The notes below the pieces were generated by a model, which saw only the letters and a list, made by a program, of their open reading frames with translations, was not told where the DNA came from and did no database searches. Positions 1 through 11,601 of a DNA stretch of 64,000 nucleotides are shown piece after piece. The DNA comes from Tsukamurella tyrosinosolvens (lineage in GTDB: Bacteria; Actinomycetota; Actinomycetes; Mycobacteriales; Mycobacteriaceae): NCBI RefSeq assembly GCF_900104775.1, contig NZ_FNSA01000003.1:434001-498000 (forward strand), in the 5' to 3' direction. Made by a program: the position numbers and the translations under genes. Every line of letters begins with the position of its first letter. Within the stretch, counting starts at the first letter, position 1.

Positions 1-591
1 GACGGCGCCCGTCGGGTTGTTCGGGTTGATCACGACGATCGCCTTGGTGCGCGGTGTGATCTTCGCCTCGATGTCCTCGACGGACGGGTTCCAGCCGTTG
101 TCCTCGTCGCACAGGTAGTGCACGGGCGTCCCGCCGGAGAGCGACGTCATGGCGGTCCACAGCGGGTAGTCGGGCGCGGGGATGAGCACCTCGTCGCCGT
201 TGTTCAGCAGCGCCTGCAGCGTCATGGTGATGAGCTCGGAGACGCCGTTACCGAGGTAGACGTCGCCGATGTCGAAGTACGGGAAGTCCTGGACCTCCTC
301 GTAGCGGGTCACCACGGCCCGTCGCGCGGAGGCGATGCCCTGCGACTCGCTGTAGCCCTGCGAGGTGGGCAGCGCGTGGATCATGTCGCGGACGATGGAG
401 TCCGGCGCCTCGAAGCCGAACGTCGCCGGGTTGCCGATGTTGAGCTTGAGGATGCGGTGCCCCTGCGCCTCGAGCCGAGCCGCCTGTGCCACCACGGGTC
501 CACGGATCTCGTACAGCACGTTCTGCAGCTTGGCGGACTGCTCGAGCGGCTTGAGTTCGGTGCGGATGTGGGGCACATGCGGTCGGCTCAT
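1..591 (-). CDS. PLP-dependent aminotransferase, AspC/AlaA type (C-terminal part outside the window)
   Basis: A class I/II aminotransferase that transfers amino groups between alanine or aspartate and 2-oxo acids using pyridoxal phosphate. The first 197 codons are present; the rest, including the PLP lysine, lies beyond base 1. The reading starts MSRPHVPHI and shows LNIGNPATFGF near residue 52, the GYSESQG substrate-loop motif, and INPNNPTGAV at the edge, all typical of the AlaA/Rv0337c branch. It starts 3 bases after the stop of the upstream membrane protein, so the two are probably co-transcribed. In M. tuberculosis the homologue also sits beside the Fe-S reductase found at 3099-6551. Family is clear; the choice of alanine or aspartate as main substrate is not decided by what is visible. 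Confidence 0.9.
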   Translation of the reverse strand, partial: MSRPHVPHIRTELKPLEQSAKLQNVLYEIRGPVVAQAARLEAQGHRILKLNIGNPATFGFEAPDSIVRDMIHALPTSQGYSESQGIASARRAVVTRYEEVQDFPYFDIGDVYLGNGVSELITMTLQALLNNGDEVLIPAPDYPLWTAMTSLSGGTPVHYLCDEDNGWNPSVEDIEAKITPRTKAIVVINPNNPTGAV

Positions 592-594
592 GGG

Positions 595-1626
595 CTATAT
601 CGTCGCAGGCTGCAGCAAATCCTTTTCCTCCACCTCGCCGTTGTCCGACGGTGCGCCACCCTGCGCCCGGTGCTTGGCCGCGCCGATCACGAGCAGGGCG
701 TAGCCCACGACGATCCACGCGCCGAGGACCGCGAAGGTCGCACCGGCGCCGGCGCCGATGAGGGAACCGTCGGCGAAGAAGGCCGCGCTGCGCAGGGCCG
801 TGCCCGTGGCGCCGATCGGCAGGCTCTGGCCGAGCACCGCCCACACGTGCGGCAGGAACTCGGGCGGCATCGCGATCCCGGCGAGCGGCATCCCGACCAG
901 CATGAACAGCAGCGCCGCGGGGCCGATGCCCTTCGTGCCCGCCAGTTGCACCAGTCCGGCCACCGTCGCGCCGATGGCGAGCATCCCCGCGCTCATCGCG
1001 AGCCACTGGCCCCAGAAGCCGCCGGGCAGCACGCCGATCCACATGGCCGCGCCGACCGCGGCGGCGCCGATGATCGCGGCGCCGATGGGCAGGGCCACGG
1101 CGACGATCTTCGGGTGGCCGCCGATCATCACCGTGGCCAGCGCCAGCACCATGCCGGAGAGGAAGACGGGCATCACGATGGAGCCGAAGCCGGCGCCGCG
1201 CGGGTCGTCGGCCGAGAGCGGCGCGACCTCGACGGTCTGCACCTTCTGGCCCTGCGCCAGCGCGGTCGCCATCTGCGTGATCATGGGCGCGACGGCGGGC
1301 GAGGCGCCGCTGGCGACGACGGCCCTGGTCTGCGCGCCGGGGGTGGCCGGGTTCGCGGGGACGATGCCGCCGTAGACCTCGCGGTCCTTCGCGGCCTGGA
1401 CCAGCGCGGCCTCGGACTCGTAGGCGTGCACTGCGAAGCCGCCGGGCTGCTGCGCGTCGAGCCGCTGCTCGACCTGTTGCGCGGCGGCCGCCGGCCCGAC
1501 GACGCCGATCGGCAGGTCGTGCGGCTTGCCGTGCGAGGCGGGGCCGGTGAACAGCAGGACGATCAGCGGGATGGCGATCGCCAGCCCGGCGAAGACCGCC
1601 GCGAGCTGAGCGTGGGACTTGCTCAT
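595..1626 (-). CDS. Pip/YhgE-like (ABC-2-type) membrane protein
   Basis: 343 residues. An N-terminal membrane anchor (residues about 8-27) is followed by LPIGVVG and a soluble outer region, then about five hydrophobic helices from residue 170 to 325. This is the shape of Pip/YhgE and ABC-2-type permease proteins that lack their own ATPase. Function is unknown; related proteins act in export of lipids or toxic compounds. The ATG at 1626 has a strong Shine-Dalgarno (GGAGGTG) at about 1634-1640. It is divergent from a TetR repressor, and two inverted repeats with a shared TTCAACG word lie in the gap. It is therefore probably repressed by that regulator and induced by a small ligand. No substrate can be inferred. 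Confidence 0.75.
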   Translation of the reverse strand: MSKSHAQLAAVFAGLAIAIPLIVLLFTGPASHGKPHDLPIGVVGPAAAAQQVEQRLDAQQPGGFAVHAYESEAALVQAAKDREVYGGIVPANPATPGAQTRAVVASGASPAVAPMITQMATALAQGQKVQTVEVAPLSADDPRGAGFGSIVMPVFLSGMVLALATVMIGGHPKIVAVALPIGAAIIGAAAVGAAMWIGVLPGGFWGQWLAMSAGMLAIGATVAGLVQLAGTKGIGPAALLFMLVGMPLAGIAMPPEFLPHVWAVLGQSLPIGATGTALRSAAFFADGSLIGAGAGATFAVLGAWIVVGYALLVIGAAKHRAQGGAPSDNGEVEEKDLLQPATI

Positions 1627-1645
1627 GGTGGAGCACCTCCAGGTA

Positions 1646-1706
1646 ATTCAACGTGTGATGAATCCGAGGGTACGACCGGACCGCGAGAGAAGTCAACAGG
1701 CGTTGA
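1646..1706. promoter_or_regulatory. Divergent promoter with two TetR operator candidates
   Basis: Two inverted repeats lie between the membrane-protein and TetR genes: ATTCA-N8-TGAAT at 1646-1663 and TCAAC-AGGC-GTTGA at 1693-1706. Both contain TTCAACG, once on each strand. The second lies 20 bases before the TetR start, so autoregulation is likely. Confidence 0.55.
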
Positions 1707-1726
1707 AATCCTGTTAGGATCGGCGC

Positions 1727-2308
1727 ATGACGACGGGCAGGCGAGCGGGCACCAGCACCGCGAAGGCGGACATCCTCGAGGCGGCGCGCGAGCTCTTCGC
1801 CGAGGTGGGCTACGACCGCGCCACGATCCGCGCCATCGCGGCGCGCGCTGGCGTCGACGTGGCGCTGGTGTCGTACTACTACGGCAACAAGAAGGGTCTG
1901 TTCCGGGGCGTGATGAGCATGCCCGTCGACCCGGAGGAGATCTTCACCGCCGCGCTCGACGGTCCGCGCGAGGGCGTGGGGGAGCGGCTGGTCCGGGCCG
2001 CGCTCGCCGTCTGGGAGGGACCGGAGACCTCGGAGGCCTTCCGGGCGCTGCTCCGCGCCGCGGTCGACGCGGACGAGGGGGCGTCCAAGACGTTCGGCGA
2101 GTTCCTGTCGTCGGTGATGATCCCGACGCTGACGAAGCACTCGGGGATCACCATCGAGACGGCGCGCGTGGTCGCCAGCGCGATGTTCGGGCTGGCCTTC
2201 ATGCGCTACCTGATCGGTGCGCCGCTGTTCGTCGAGCCGTCGTCCGAGGAGCTAGTGGCGACGTACGGCGCCGCGATCCAACGCATCGTCGACGGCGACG
2301 CCGGCTGA
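1727..2308 (+). CDS. TetR-family transcriptional regulator
   Basis: 193 residues. The N-terminal helix-turn-helix is clear: ILEAARELFAEVGYDRATIR at about residues 16-35, then the recognition part GVDVALVSYYYGNKKGLF near 46-63. The C-terminal ligand domain is of the common TetR_C type found in mycobacteria and is not diagnostic. It is divergent from the Pip/YhgE-like gene and likely represses it and itself through the repeats at 1646-1706. Ligand unknown. Confidence 0.9.
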   Translation: MTTGRRAGTSTAKADILEAARELFAEVGYDRATIRAIAARAGVDVALVSYYYGNKKGLFRGVMSMPVDPEEIFTAALDGPREGVGERLVRAALAVWEGPETSEAFRALLRAAVDADEGASKTFGEFLSSVMIPTLTKHSGITIETARVVASAMFGLAFMRYLIGAPLFVEPSSEELVATYGAAIQRIVDGDAG

Positions 2309-2380
2309 CGCGTCCCGACACCGGCGGTTCTCCGGCCGACGATCGACATACGTCGTCGTGCGCCGGACATCGAGCGGTTT

Positions 2381-3061
2381 CTAGAGCCGATCGCCCGGTG
2401 CGGGCAGGATCTCGGTGGGTTCGATGGCCTCGGCCGCCGGGGCGGAGGGCGCGGCCGGTGCCGCGGGGGTGGCGACCTGCGGGTCGTCCTCGTCTCCGAG
2501 GTTGTGGAAAGCGCGCCCCAACTCCTCGGAGACGTTGATGATCCGCGCCTTCTTGATCTCCGGCTTGTCGATCTCCTCGGCGACGTACTGCGCGATGAAC
2601 CGCCGGATCTCCGAGTCGACGCTGGCGACGACGCGGACGATCGACCCGCGGATCGTGCGCGACTCCACGTCGACCCACACGTCCTTCGGCCGCGGCGGAT
2701 CCACCTCGATGCGCAGCTCCAGCGGCGCCGCGGCGCGCACCGTGAGCGGCAGCGTGATGAGGCCGGCCACGTCGTAGCGGATCCGGTCCACCTTGAGGTC
2801 GATCAGCAGGCCGATGCGCAGCGGGATCTTCACCGTGAAGGTGATGAGCTCGCCCACCTGCCGGGTGAGCTGCGGCTCGTCGATCTCGACCTGCGCCCAC
2901 ACCTTGGCCATCCCACCGGGGCCCGACGGGATCGGGCCCACGGTGAAATCACCGCCGGCGATGTCGGCGAACGCGGAGCCCACACGCTCCTCGTTCACGG
3001 CGATCTCGAAGAACCGCCGCCCGAACTCCTCGTAACTCACGTACTCAGGCACGCGGACCAT
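2381..3061 (-). CDS. Conserved actinobacterial protein of unknown function
   Basis: 226 residues with no signal peptide or membrane helix. Residues 1-185 alternate short beta-like segments (VGELITFTVKIPLRIGLLIDL, cut here) with charged turns, which could suit a lipid- or hydrophobic-ligand-binding fold. The last 40 residues are Ala/Pro/Glu-rich and probably disordered. It starts 37 bases after the stop of the Fe-S reductase, with a small hairpin in the gap, so it is probably at the end of that transcript. I do not recognise a named family. Its stop overlaps a CTAG tetramer. Confidence 0.7.
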   Translation of the reverse strand: MVRVPEYVSYEEFGRRFFEIAVNEERVGSAFADIAGGDFTVGPIPSGPGGMAKVWAQVEIDEPQLTRQVGELITFTVKIPLRIGLLIDLKVDRIRYDVAGLITLPLTVRAAAPLELRIEVDPPRPKDVWVDVESRTIRGSIVRVVASVDSEIRRFIAQYVAEEIDKPEIKKARIINVSEELGRAFHNLGDEDDPQVATPAAPAAPSAPAAEAIEPTEILPAPGDRL

Positions 3062-3065
3062 CCTG

Positions 3066-3082
3066 CCCTATGGGCGATAGGG
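3066..3082. other. Short perfect hairpin between Fe-S reductase gene and downstream gene
   Basis: CCCTAT-GGGCG-ATAGGG lies in the 37-base gap, just upstream of the 3061 start on the minus strand. It could reduce read-through or affect translation of the downstream gene. There is no U-tract. Confidence 0.4.
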
Positions 3083-3098
3083 ATTCGTCGTGAACCGA

Positions 3099-6551
<3,453 letters not shown>

Positions 6552-6578
6552 CTTTCTGCCTCGCGGGCTGGGCTTACG

Positions 6579-6606
6579 CCTGATGTTACTCGTCGGTAAT
6601 ATCAGG
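6579..6606. promoter_or_regulatory. Operator-like inverted repeat upstream of the Fe-S reductase
   Basis: CCTGATGTTAC (6579-6589) and GTAATATCAGG (6596-6606) are 11-base arms with a single mismatch and a 6-base spacer. The site ends 28 bases before the 6551 start on the minus strand, a good position for a repressor. I do not recognise the factor. Confidence 0.55.
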
Positions 6607-6652
6607 GCGAAACCACTGCGTCTGGCCTAACGGTAGATCGCGGACCTGCAGG

Positions 6653-6666
6653 CCTTCGCGCGAAGG
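6653..6666. promoter_or_regulatory. 14-base perfect palindrome upstream of the YdcF-like gene
   Basis: CCTTCGCGCGAAGG lies 34 bases before the 6700 start, in the gap divergent from the Fe-S reductase. It may be an operator or just a GC-rich coincidence. Confidence 0.35.
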
Positions 6667-6699
6667 TTCACCTAACTACCTGCTCAGTAAGATGTGCTC

Positions 6700-7275
6700 A
6701 TGAGTTCCGTTGCGTCGTCGAGCGTCCGCCCGCCCGGGCGGCTGCGCTCCGTGGTGACCGGCGTCACGGGCGCGGGGCCGTTGTACGCGCCCGAGACGGC
6801 GCCGCCCGCCCCTGTCGCGATCGCCTTCGGCGCGTCGGTGCGGGGTGGCCGGCCGGGGTCCTTCGTCGAGGGTCGGTTGGAGGCGTCGCTGCAGCTCCTG
6901 CGGCTGGGGAAGGTCGAGAAGATCCTGGTCTCCGGCAACGCCGGCGGCACCTCCGGCGACGAGATCGCCGTGATGACGGGGTGGCTGCGCGCCCGCGGCG
7001 TACCGGATTCGGCCCTGCTGACCGACGGTGCCGGGCTCGACACGTACCTCGCGTGCCTCCGCGCGCGCGATGAGTTCGGGGTGGGGCGTGTGCTGCTCGT
7101 CTCCCAGTTCTTCCATGCCCGACGGGCCGCCGCCCTCGCCCGGCACCTCGGCCTCGATGCGGACGCCGTCCGCGCTCCCTGCGGGTGCACCCGTCGCGCG
7201 TGGGTCCGCAACCTCGCCCGCGAGTACCTCCTGTCGCGACCCAAGGCCGCCCTCGACATCGCCCGCGATCGCTGA
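6700..7275 (+). CDS. YdcF/SanA-like DUF218 protein
   Basis: 191 residues. It shows the DUF218 pattern: IAFGASVRGG near the start, R-LEAS-LLRLG, ILVSGNAGG, the GVPDSALLTD block, and VSQFFHARRAA near the middle. SanA members influence envelope permeability in E. coli; the biochemical activity is not established. No N-terminal membrane anchor is visible, unlike many SanA proteins. I chose ATG 6700; a GTG at 6694 is in frame. Its stop overlaps the next start (TGATG), so the pair is translationally coupled. Confidence 0.75.
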   Translation: MSSVASSSVRPPGRLRSVVTGVTGAGPLYAPETAPPAPVAIAFGASVRGGRPGSFVEGRLEASLQLLRLGKVEKILVSGNAGGTSGDEIAVMTGWLRARGVPDSALLTDGAGLDTYLACLRARDEFGVGRVLLVSQFFHARRAAALARHLGLDADAVRAPCGCTRRAWVRNLAREYLLSRPKAALDIARDR

Positions 7276-7688
7276 TGCGCGAGGATTCGGGTGTTGCATC
7301 GCCCGGTCGCTCGATCGTCCGCCCGGCCGGTGTGCGCGGACGCCGACTTCCGGGGGAGATCGCCTACGTGGCGTTGCCCGTCGTCGGTGCCGTCGCCGCG
7401 GTCTGCGCGTGGCAGGTCGCGCAACTGGTGGGGCGACGGGTCTGCGGCATGGCCTACGGGGTGGCCGAACGCGTCGGGATGAACGCCCTCGGCGTTCTCT
7501 GGGTCGCCGCGAGCGTCATCCTGATGGCGACGGCCGGGGCCCTTCTTCGCGGTCGCCGGCGCGCGGTCCGAGCCGGAGGCTACGTGGCGCTCGTGATCTT
7601 CGTCGTCGGTACCGTCGCACTTCCACTGCTGGCCACAGGGGTGTGCGAGGGCATTCCCCCGGCGGGGCGCTTCCCGGGCGGCCGCTGA
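7275..7688 (+). CDS. Small membrane protein, unknown function
   Basis: 137 residues with about three hydrophobic helices (around residues 30-48, 70-88 and 101-120) and Arg-rich loops between them. It starts inside the stop codon of the YdcF-like gene, so the two are likely made together. A short Cys/Pro/Gly-rich C-terminus follows the last helix. No family was recognised. The stop is 4 bases from the end of the converging gene at 7693. Confidence 0.65.
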   Translation: MREDSGVASPGRSIVRPAGVRGRRLPGEIAYVALPVVGAVAAVCAWQVAQLVGRRVCGMAYGVAERVGMNALGVLWVAASVILMATAGALLRGRRRAVRAGGYVALVIFVVGTVALPLLATGVCEGIPPAGRFPGGR

Positions 7689-7692
7689 GCGC

Positions 7693-8739
7693 TCACGGCT
7701 GGGTGTCGACCCACTCCAGGTAGGCGCTGCCGGCGACGGGCGTGGAGCGGTACGTCCCGATGTAGGTGTACGCGCCCACGTAGCCGCGGCCGTGTCCGTA
7801 CCGCAGCTCACTGTCGACGGAGCCGTCGATGGTCAGGATCTCGTCGTCGCCGTCGCGGACCGTCCATTTCACGAGGACCGGCACCGTCATCGTGCGCCCC
7901 TGGTCGTCGACGACCTCGCGCGTCTCGACGACGTCCATCCGGACGTCCTCGTAGACCTCCGCGGGCTCGCCGAGGCGCCGCACGTGGGCGAGCCGGCAGG
8001 CGATGCGGCCTCGCGCGCGGACGTCGGTGAGCAGGATCTGCGTGCTGGGGTCGATGTCGATGATCTGATACGTGAAGAAGTCGATGGGCAGCTTGAGTGC
8101 CGCCGGAATCACCTTGCGGGACAGTCCCTGATGGCTGCGGATGCGCGCGTATTCGAAGGTGCCGACGCCCTCGACCCGATCACCGTCGACGGTGCCGGTG
8201 TACGGCGCGGTCAGGCTCAGGTGGTCGTAGATCGGCGTCTTGACGAAGTACGAGACCTGGTCGCTGACCTCGAGTTCGAGGTCCACGTCGAAGCCCGGGT
8301 AGCGGCCGCGCACCGTGACGCGCGGCAGATCCACGTCGATCGCGAGCTCGTCTCCCCAGCGCAGCTCGGAACCGTCGGCGGCGAAACGGCATTCGGTCGA
8401 CGCATCGTAGGCGCGGTAGAAGTGCTGGTCCGCGTACGCGGTGGAGGAGAGCACCGTCGTGGTGTTCCGCGCATCCGCGGCGGACAGGTGGTCCTGATCG
8501 AACAGCTCCGCGCCCGACGCGCCGATCAGCGTCATCGTGTTCACGTACCGGTAGGGCTCCGGCAGGTCGGGGACGAAGACGCCGTAGTGCGTGGTGGACC
8601 AGACCTTCGAGGTGGCGTGCGGCCGCAGCATCTCCGGCTGGTCGAAGGGCCGGCGTGACGCGTCGATCCGGCGGTCCAGGAGGGGCAGTGCACCGTCGAC
8701 GACGGCGCGGGACAGCAGGCTGGAAATCATGTGGCTCAC
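7693..8739 (-). CDS. Conserved protein of unknown function, probably a beta-rich ligand-binding fold
   Basis: 348 residues. The sequence is rich in beta-type segments (RVTVRGRYPGFDVDLELEVS, KVWSTTHYGVFVPDLPEPYR) with many aromatic residues and no membrane helix or signal. The pattern resembles the large two-domain lipocalin-like proteins of mycobacteria, but that is only an impression. The GTG start at 8739 overlaps the TetR stop by 4 bases (GTGA), which I prefer to the internal ATG at 8730. It is third in an operon after a flavin monooxygenase and its regulator, suggesting a role with the same hydrophobic substrate. Confidence 0.65.
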   Translation of the reverse strand: MSHMISSLLSRAVVDGALPLLDRRIDASRRPFDQPEMLRPHATSKVWSTTHYGVFVPDLPEPYRYVNTMTLIGASGAELFDQDHLSAADARNTTTVLSSTAYADQHFYRAYDASTECRFAADGSELRWGDELAIDVDLPRVTVRGRYPGFDVDLELEVSDQVSYFVKTPIYDHLSLTAPYTGTVDGDRVEGVGTFEYARIRSHQGLSRKVIPAALKLPIDFFTYQIIDIDPSTQILLTDVRARGRIACRLAHVRRLGEPAEVYEDVRMDVVETREVVDDQGRTMTVPVLVKWTVRDGDDEILTIDGSVDSELRYGHGRGYVGAYTYIGTYRSTPVAGSAYLEWVDTQP

Positions 8740-9404
8740 GGGGTCTCCGTTTCGCGAGAGGGGGACGGGGCCGGGACTGACCAGGCCGCGAGGATGCGGG
8801 TCGAGCTCGCAGCGATCTCCGCGGCCGACATGTCGGGGTTGAGGCGCCACCACTGCATCACGCCGGAGATCATCGACTCCCAGACGATCACGGCGGCCGC
8901 CTGGTCGCGGGGATCGGTGAGCCCGGCGGCGCGCACCACGCCGGAGACGGCGGAGGAGGACTGCTCGCGCAGCCGGTGCCGCTGCCCGCGGGCGACGGTC
9001 CGGCCGTCGCCCTCGGGCACGGATCGGTCGTAGAGCAGCGCCCAGTACCCGGTGCGGCCCTCCAGCGACGTCACGATGCTGGTGAGCACCCGCACCGCGG
9101 CGCGGCTGAACAGCGAACCGGGCAGCGGATCGGGGTCGGGCAGCGCGAAGGCGTCGCGCACCGCGTCGAAGACGAGCGGTCCGGCCTTCTGGACGCACGC
9201 GATGTACAGCTTCTCCTTGGAGCCGAAGTAGGCCAACACCAAGGCTTTCGAGACGCCCGCGCGCTCGGCGACGGCGGTGACCTGCGCCGCGGCGTAACCG
9301 CGGGCGCCGAACTCGGCGGCCGCGGCCTCGACGATCTCGGCCGCCCGCACCTCGCGCGGCACCCCGCGGGTGCCGGTGCGCGGGCGCGTCGCCTCCTGCG
9401 TCAC
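8736..9404 (-). CDS. TetR-family regulator of the monooxygenase operon
   Basis: 222 residues from GTG 9404. The helix-turn-helix is clear: AAAAEFGARGYAAAQVTAVA then RAGVSKALVLAYFGSKEKLY. The C-terminal domain carries Trp-rich segments (GYWALLYDRS, QWWRLNPDM) that suit binding of a hydrophobic effector. It lies between the monooxygenase and the unknown gene on the same strand. The perfect palindrome at 10981-11000 before the operon is the likely target. The open frame extends upstream without a better start. Confidence 0.85.
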   Translation of the reverse strand: MTQEATRPRTGTRGVPREVRAAEIVEAAAAEFGARGYAAAQVTAVAERAGVSKALVLAYFGSKEKLYIACVQKAGPLVFDAVRDAFALPDPDPLPGSLFSRAAVRVLTSIVTSLEGRTGYWALLYDRSVPEGDGRTVARGQRHRLREQSSSAVSGVVRAAGLTDPRDQAAAVIVWESMISGVMQWWRLNPDMSAAEIAASSTRILAAWSVPAPSPSRETETP

Positions 9405-9453
9405 CGCGCTACCCCGTTCACGCCGTTCATCTTCGAGACTGCTCACCGGGCGG

Positions 9454-10962
9454 TCAAGCTCGCGTCGTCGCGTCGTCGCGCCGGGCGTCCTGGCCGGCGT
9501 CCCACGCTGCGGGGCGGAGGGTGTATTCGGACGCGTCGAACCGGTCGGTCCGCCGACGGTACTCGCGCACCGTGCCCGGCCAGTTCGACACGACGCGACC
9601 CGATTCGGTGACGTACCAGCTGTCGCACCGGGACCACACGCTGCTCGCGAGCCGGCGCTGCAGGGCGTCGTCGTAGGCCGCCTCGACCTCGGGGAGGACG
9701 TCGGCGGCGGCACCGTCGGGAATCGCGGCGAGAGCCTCACGGATGTAGTGCGCCTGGCACTCGAGCATCGCGACGATCGAGCCCGATCCGAGGTTCGTGT
9801 TCGGCCCGTACATGAGGAACATGTTGGGGAAGCCGGGGACGGTGATGCCCAGGTGGGCGCGCGGACCGTCGGCCCACGCGGCGCCGAGCTCGGTGCCGCC
9901 CGTGCCGCGGATCGACACGTGGTCCAGGAAGGTGCCGGCGGCGAAACCCGTGCCGTGGACGATGACGTCGGTCTCCCGCTGCACGCCGTCGGCGGTGGTG
10001 ATCCCGGTGGCCCCGACCTGAGCGACGCGCTCGGTCACGAGCTCGACGTTCGGCCGCCGCAGCGCCGGGATGTAGGTGTTGGAGAACAGGGCTCGCTTGC
10101 ATCCGAGCGGGTAGTCGGGCGCGATGGCGCGGTACAGCTCGCCGTCGCGGGCCTGCGCCCGCATGAAGGCGAGGCACGCGAGTTCGAGGACGCGGGCCAC
10201 CGGCGGCGCGTAATGCAGTGCCGCCGTGAACCCCTCGGTCACGCCCAGCCACAGCAGGCGCTGCGCGCGAAGGGTGAGGGGGACGCGGCGGGCGAGCATC
10301 GCGTGCGCGCGGGTGAGTCGGGAGTCGGGGCGCGGCAGGATGTGCGGGGCGGACCGCTGATAGACGGTGACGGACCGCGCGACCTCCGCGATCCGGGGGA
10401 CGATCTGGATGCTGCTGGCGCCGGTGCCGATCACCGCGACCTTCTTGTCCCTGACATCGACCGACGTGTCCCATTGCGCGGAATGGAAAGCGGCGCCGGT
10501 GAATCCGTCGTGGCCGGGCAGGTCCGCGAGGACGGGAGTGGACAGCTGGCCGACAGCGGGCACCAGGAAGTCGGCGTCGAGCTCGGCGACGACGTCCTGG
10601 TCGTCCCCGTCGTCGAAGCGCACCGTCCAGCGGTGCGTGGCGTCGTCGAAGCGCGCCTCGCGGACCGTGACGCCGAACCGGATCCGTTCGTACAGGCCGT
10701 ATTTGTCGGCGTTGTCCCGGAGGTAGTCCAGGATCTCCCGCTGCGGGGCGTACCGCCGGCTCCATCGCGGGTTCGGGGAGTAGGACAGGGAGTAGTACGC
10801 GGACGGGACGTCGCAGGCCGCGCCGGGGTAGTCGTTCTCCCGCCACACACCGCCCACGTCGAGTCCGCGTTCCAGCACGATCACGTCGTGCCCGCCGCGG
10901 AGCAACTCGATGGCGGCCGCGATGCCCGAGAAGCCGGCGCCGACCACGATGACAGAGGCCAT
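9454..10962 (-). CDS. Flavin-containing Baeyer-Villiger-type monooxygenase
   Basis: 502 residues. It has the FAD Rossmann motif GAGFSGIAAAIELL near residue 8, a Baeyer-Villiger-type fingerprint FTGAAFHSAQWD around residue 155, and the NADPH-binding GTGASSIQI about 20 residues later. Enzymes of this group use NADPH and oxygen to convert ketones to esters or lactones, or oxidise alkanes or sulfides. It is first in an operon with a TetR regulator and an unknown beta-rich protein. Regulation is probably through ATATGACT-GTCG-AGTCATAT, which lies 18 bases before its start. The substrate is unknown; steroids, terpenes and long-chain ketones are typical in this group. Confidence 0.88.
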   Translation of the reverse strand: MASVIVVGAGFSGIAAAIELLRGGHDVIVLERGLDVGGVWRENDYPGAACDVPSAYYSLSYSPNPRWSRRYAPQREILDYLRDNADKYGLYERIRFGVTVREARFDDATHRWTVRFDDGDDQDVVAELDADFLVPAVGQLSTPVLADLPGHDGFTGAAFHSAQWDTSVDVRDKKVAVIGTGASSIQIVPRIAEVARSVTVYQRSAPHILPRPDSRLTRAHAMLARRVPLTLRAQRLLWLGVTEGFTAALHYAPPVARVLELACLAFMRAQARDGELYRAIAPDYPLGCKRALFSNTYIPALRRPNVELVTERVAQVGATGITTADGVQRETDVIVHGTGFAAGTFLDHVSIRGTGGTELGAAWADGPRAHLGITVPGFPNMFLMYGPNTNLGSGSIVAMLECQAHYIREALAAIPDGAAADVLPEVEAAYDDALQRRLASSVWSRCDSWYVTESGRVVSNWPGTVREYRRRTDRFDASEYTLRPAAWDAGQDARRDDATTRA

Positions 10963-10980
10963 GTCCCCGTCCCTTCATCA

Positions 10981-11000
10981 ATATGACTGTCGAGTCATAT
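10981..11000. promoter_or_regulatory. Perfect palindromic operator upstream of the monooxygenase
   Basis: ATATGACT-GTCG-AGTCATAT, 8-base perfect arms with a 4-base spacer, ends 18 bases before the 10962 start codon. It is AT-rich against the local G+C and suits a TetR dimer. Confidence 0.7.
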
Positions 11001-11008
11001 AAACACGG

Positions 11009-11026
11009 ATTGACCCGGGGGTCAAT
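11009..11026. promoter_or_regulatory. Second perfect palindrome in the divergent region
   Basis: ATTGACCC-GG-GGGTCAAT, 8-base perfect arms. It sits between the monooxygenase operator and the GCTAAC sites. The TTGAC element may belong to either divergent promoter. Confidence 0.5.
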
Positions 11027-11041
11027 TGCCCGCGTTGCGCG

Positions 11042-11082
11042 GCTAACACCGTTCGCCTACCGTCGAAGCTAACAACGTTAGC
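11042..11082. promoter_or_regulatory. Paired operator candidates for the WHG-type TetR regulator
   Basis: GCTAAC-AAC-GTTAGC at 11068-11082 is perfect. GCTAAC-ACC-GTTCGC at 11042-11056 differs at one base of the second arm. The centres are 26 bases apart, and the perfect copy ends 12 bases before the SRPBCC gene start. The regulator is encoded second in that operon, so autorepression is likely. Confidence 0.7.
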
Positions 11083-11094
11083 CAAGGGGGAACG

Positions 11095-11601
11095 ATGAAG
11101 TGGATTCTGGCGATCGGCGGGGTGATCGTGCTGGTGGTGGGTCTGGCCGCCGTGCTGTACCGAGAGCGCACGGTGGAGCGATCGGTCGAGATCGCTGCGC
11201 CGCCGGCCGAGGTGTGGCGCGTCCTCGTCGACTTCGGCGCCTATCCGCAGTGGAACCCGTTCGTGGTCCGCGCGGCCGCGCCCGACGGGCTGGAGGTGGG
11301 TCGCGACCTCGACGTGCGGATCAGCAACGGCGGCTCCGAGACGGGCTTCCGGCCGGAGGTGCAGGCGGTGGAACCGGAACGCGAGCTGCGGTGGGTGGGC
11401 CGCGTCCTGATCCCCGGCGTGCTCGACGGCGAGCACTCCTTCCGGCTGGAGGCCGTCGCCGGCGGGACGCGGTTCACGCAGGGCGAGCGGTTCCGCGGGG
11501 TGCTCGTGCCCGTCGTGGGCTCGGCACTCGACGTCGGGGGCGGCTTCGACGCGATGAACGCCGCGCTCCGCGACCGCGTGCTGGCTACGATCGCCCGGTG
11601 A
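11095..11601 (+). CDS. Membrane-anchored SRPBCC (START/polyketide-cyclase-like) protein
   Basis: 168 residues. A membrane helix (about residues 4-20) is followed by an SRPBCC fold: VERSVEIAAPPAEVWRVLVD, then YPQWNPFVV, and a C-terminal helix FDAMNAALRDRV. Such proteins hold hydrophobic ligands in a deep pocket. The SD (GGGGG) is at 11086-11090 before ATG 11095. The downstream TetR starts inside its stop codon (GTGA). The two operators upstream suggest ligand-dependent control by that TetR. Confidence 0.8.
   Translation: MKWILAIGGVIVLVVGLAAVLYRERTVERSVEIAAPPAEVWRVLVDFGAYPQWNPFVVRAAAPDGLEVGRDLDVRISNGGSETGFRPEVQAVEPERELRWVGRVLIPGVLDGEHSFRLEAVAGGTRFTQGERFRGVLVPVVGSALDVGGGFDAMNAALRDRVLATIAR

Noticed and set aside
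118-2538. 806-codon open frame on the plus strand
   Set aside because: It lies opposite the aminotransferase and membrane-protein genes and across the TetR gene. Its translation is Arg/Gly/Asp-rich noise typical of high-G+C antisense frames.
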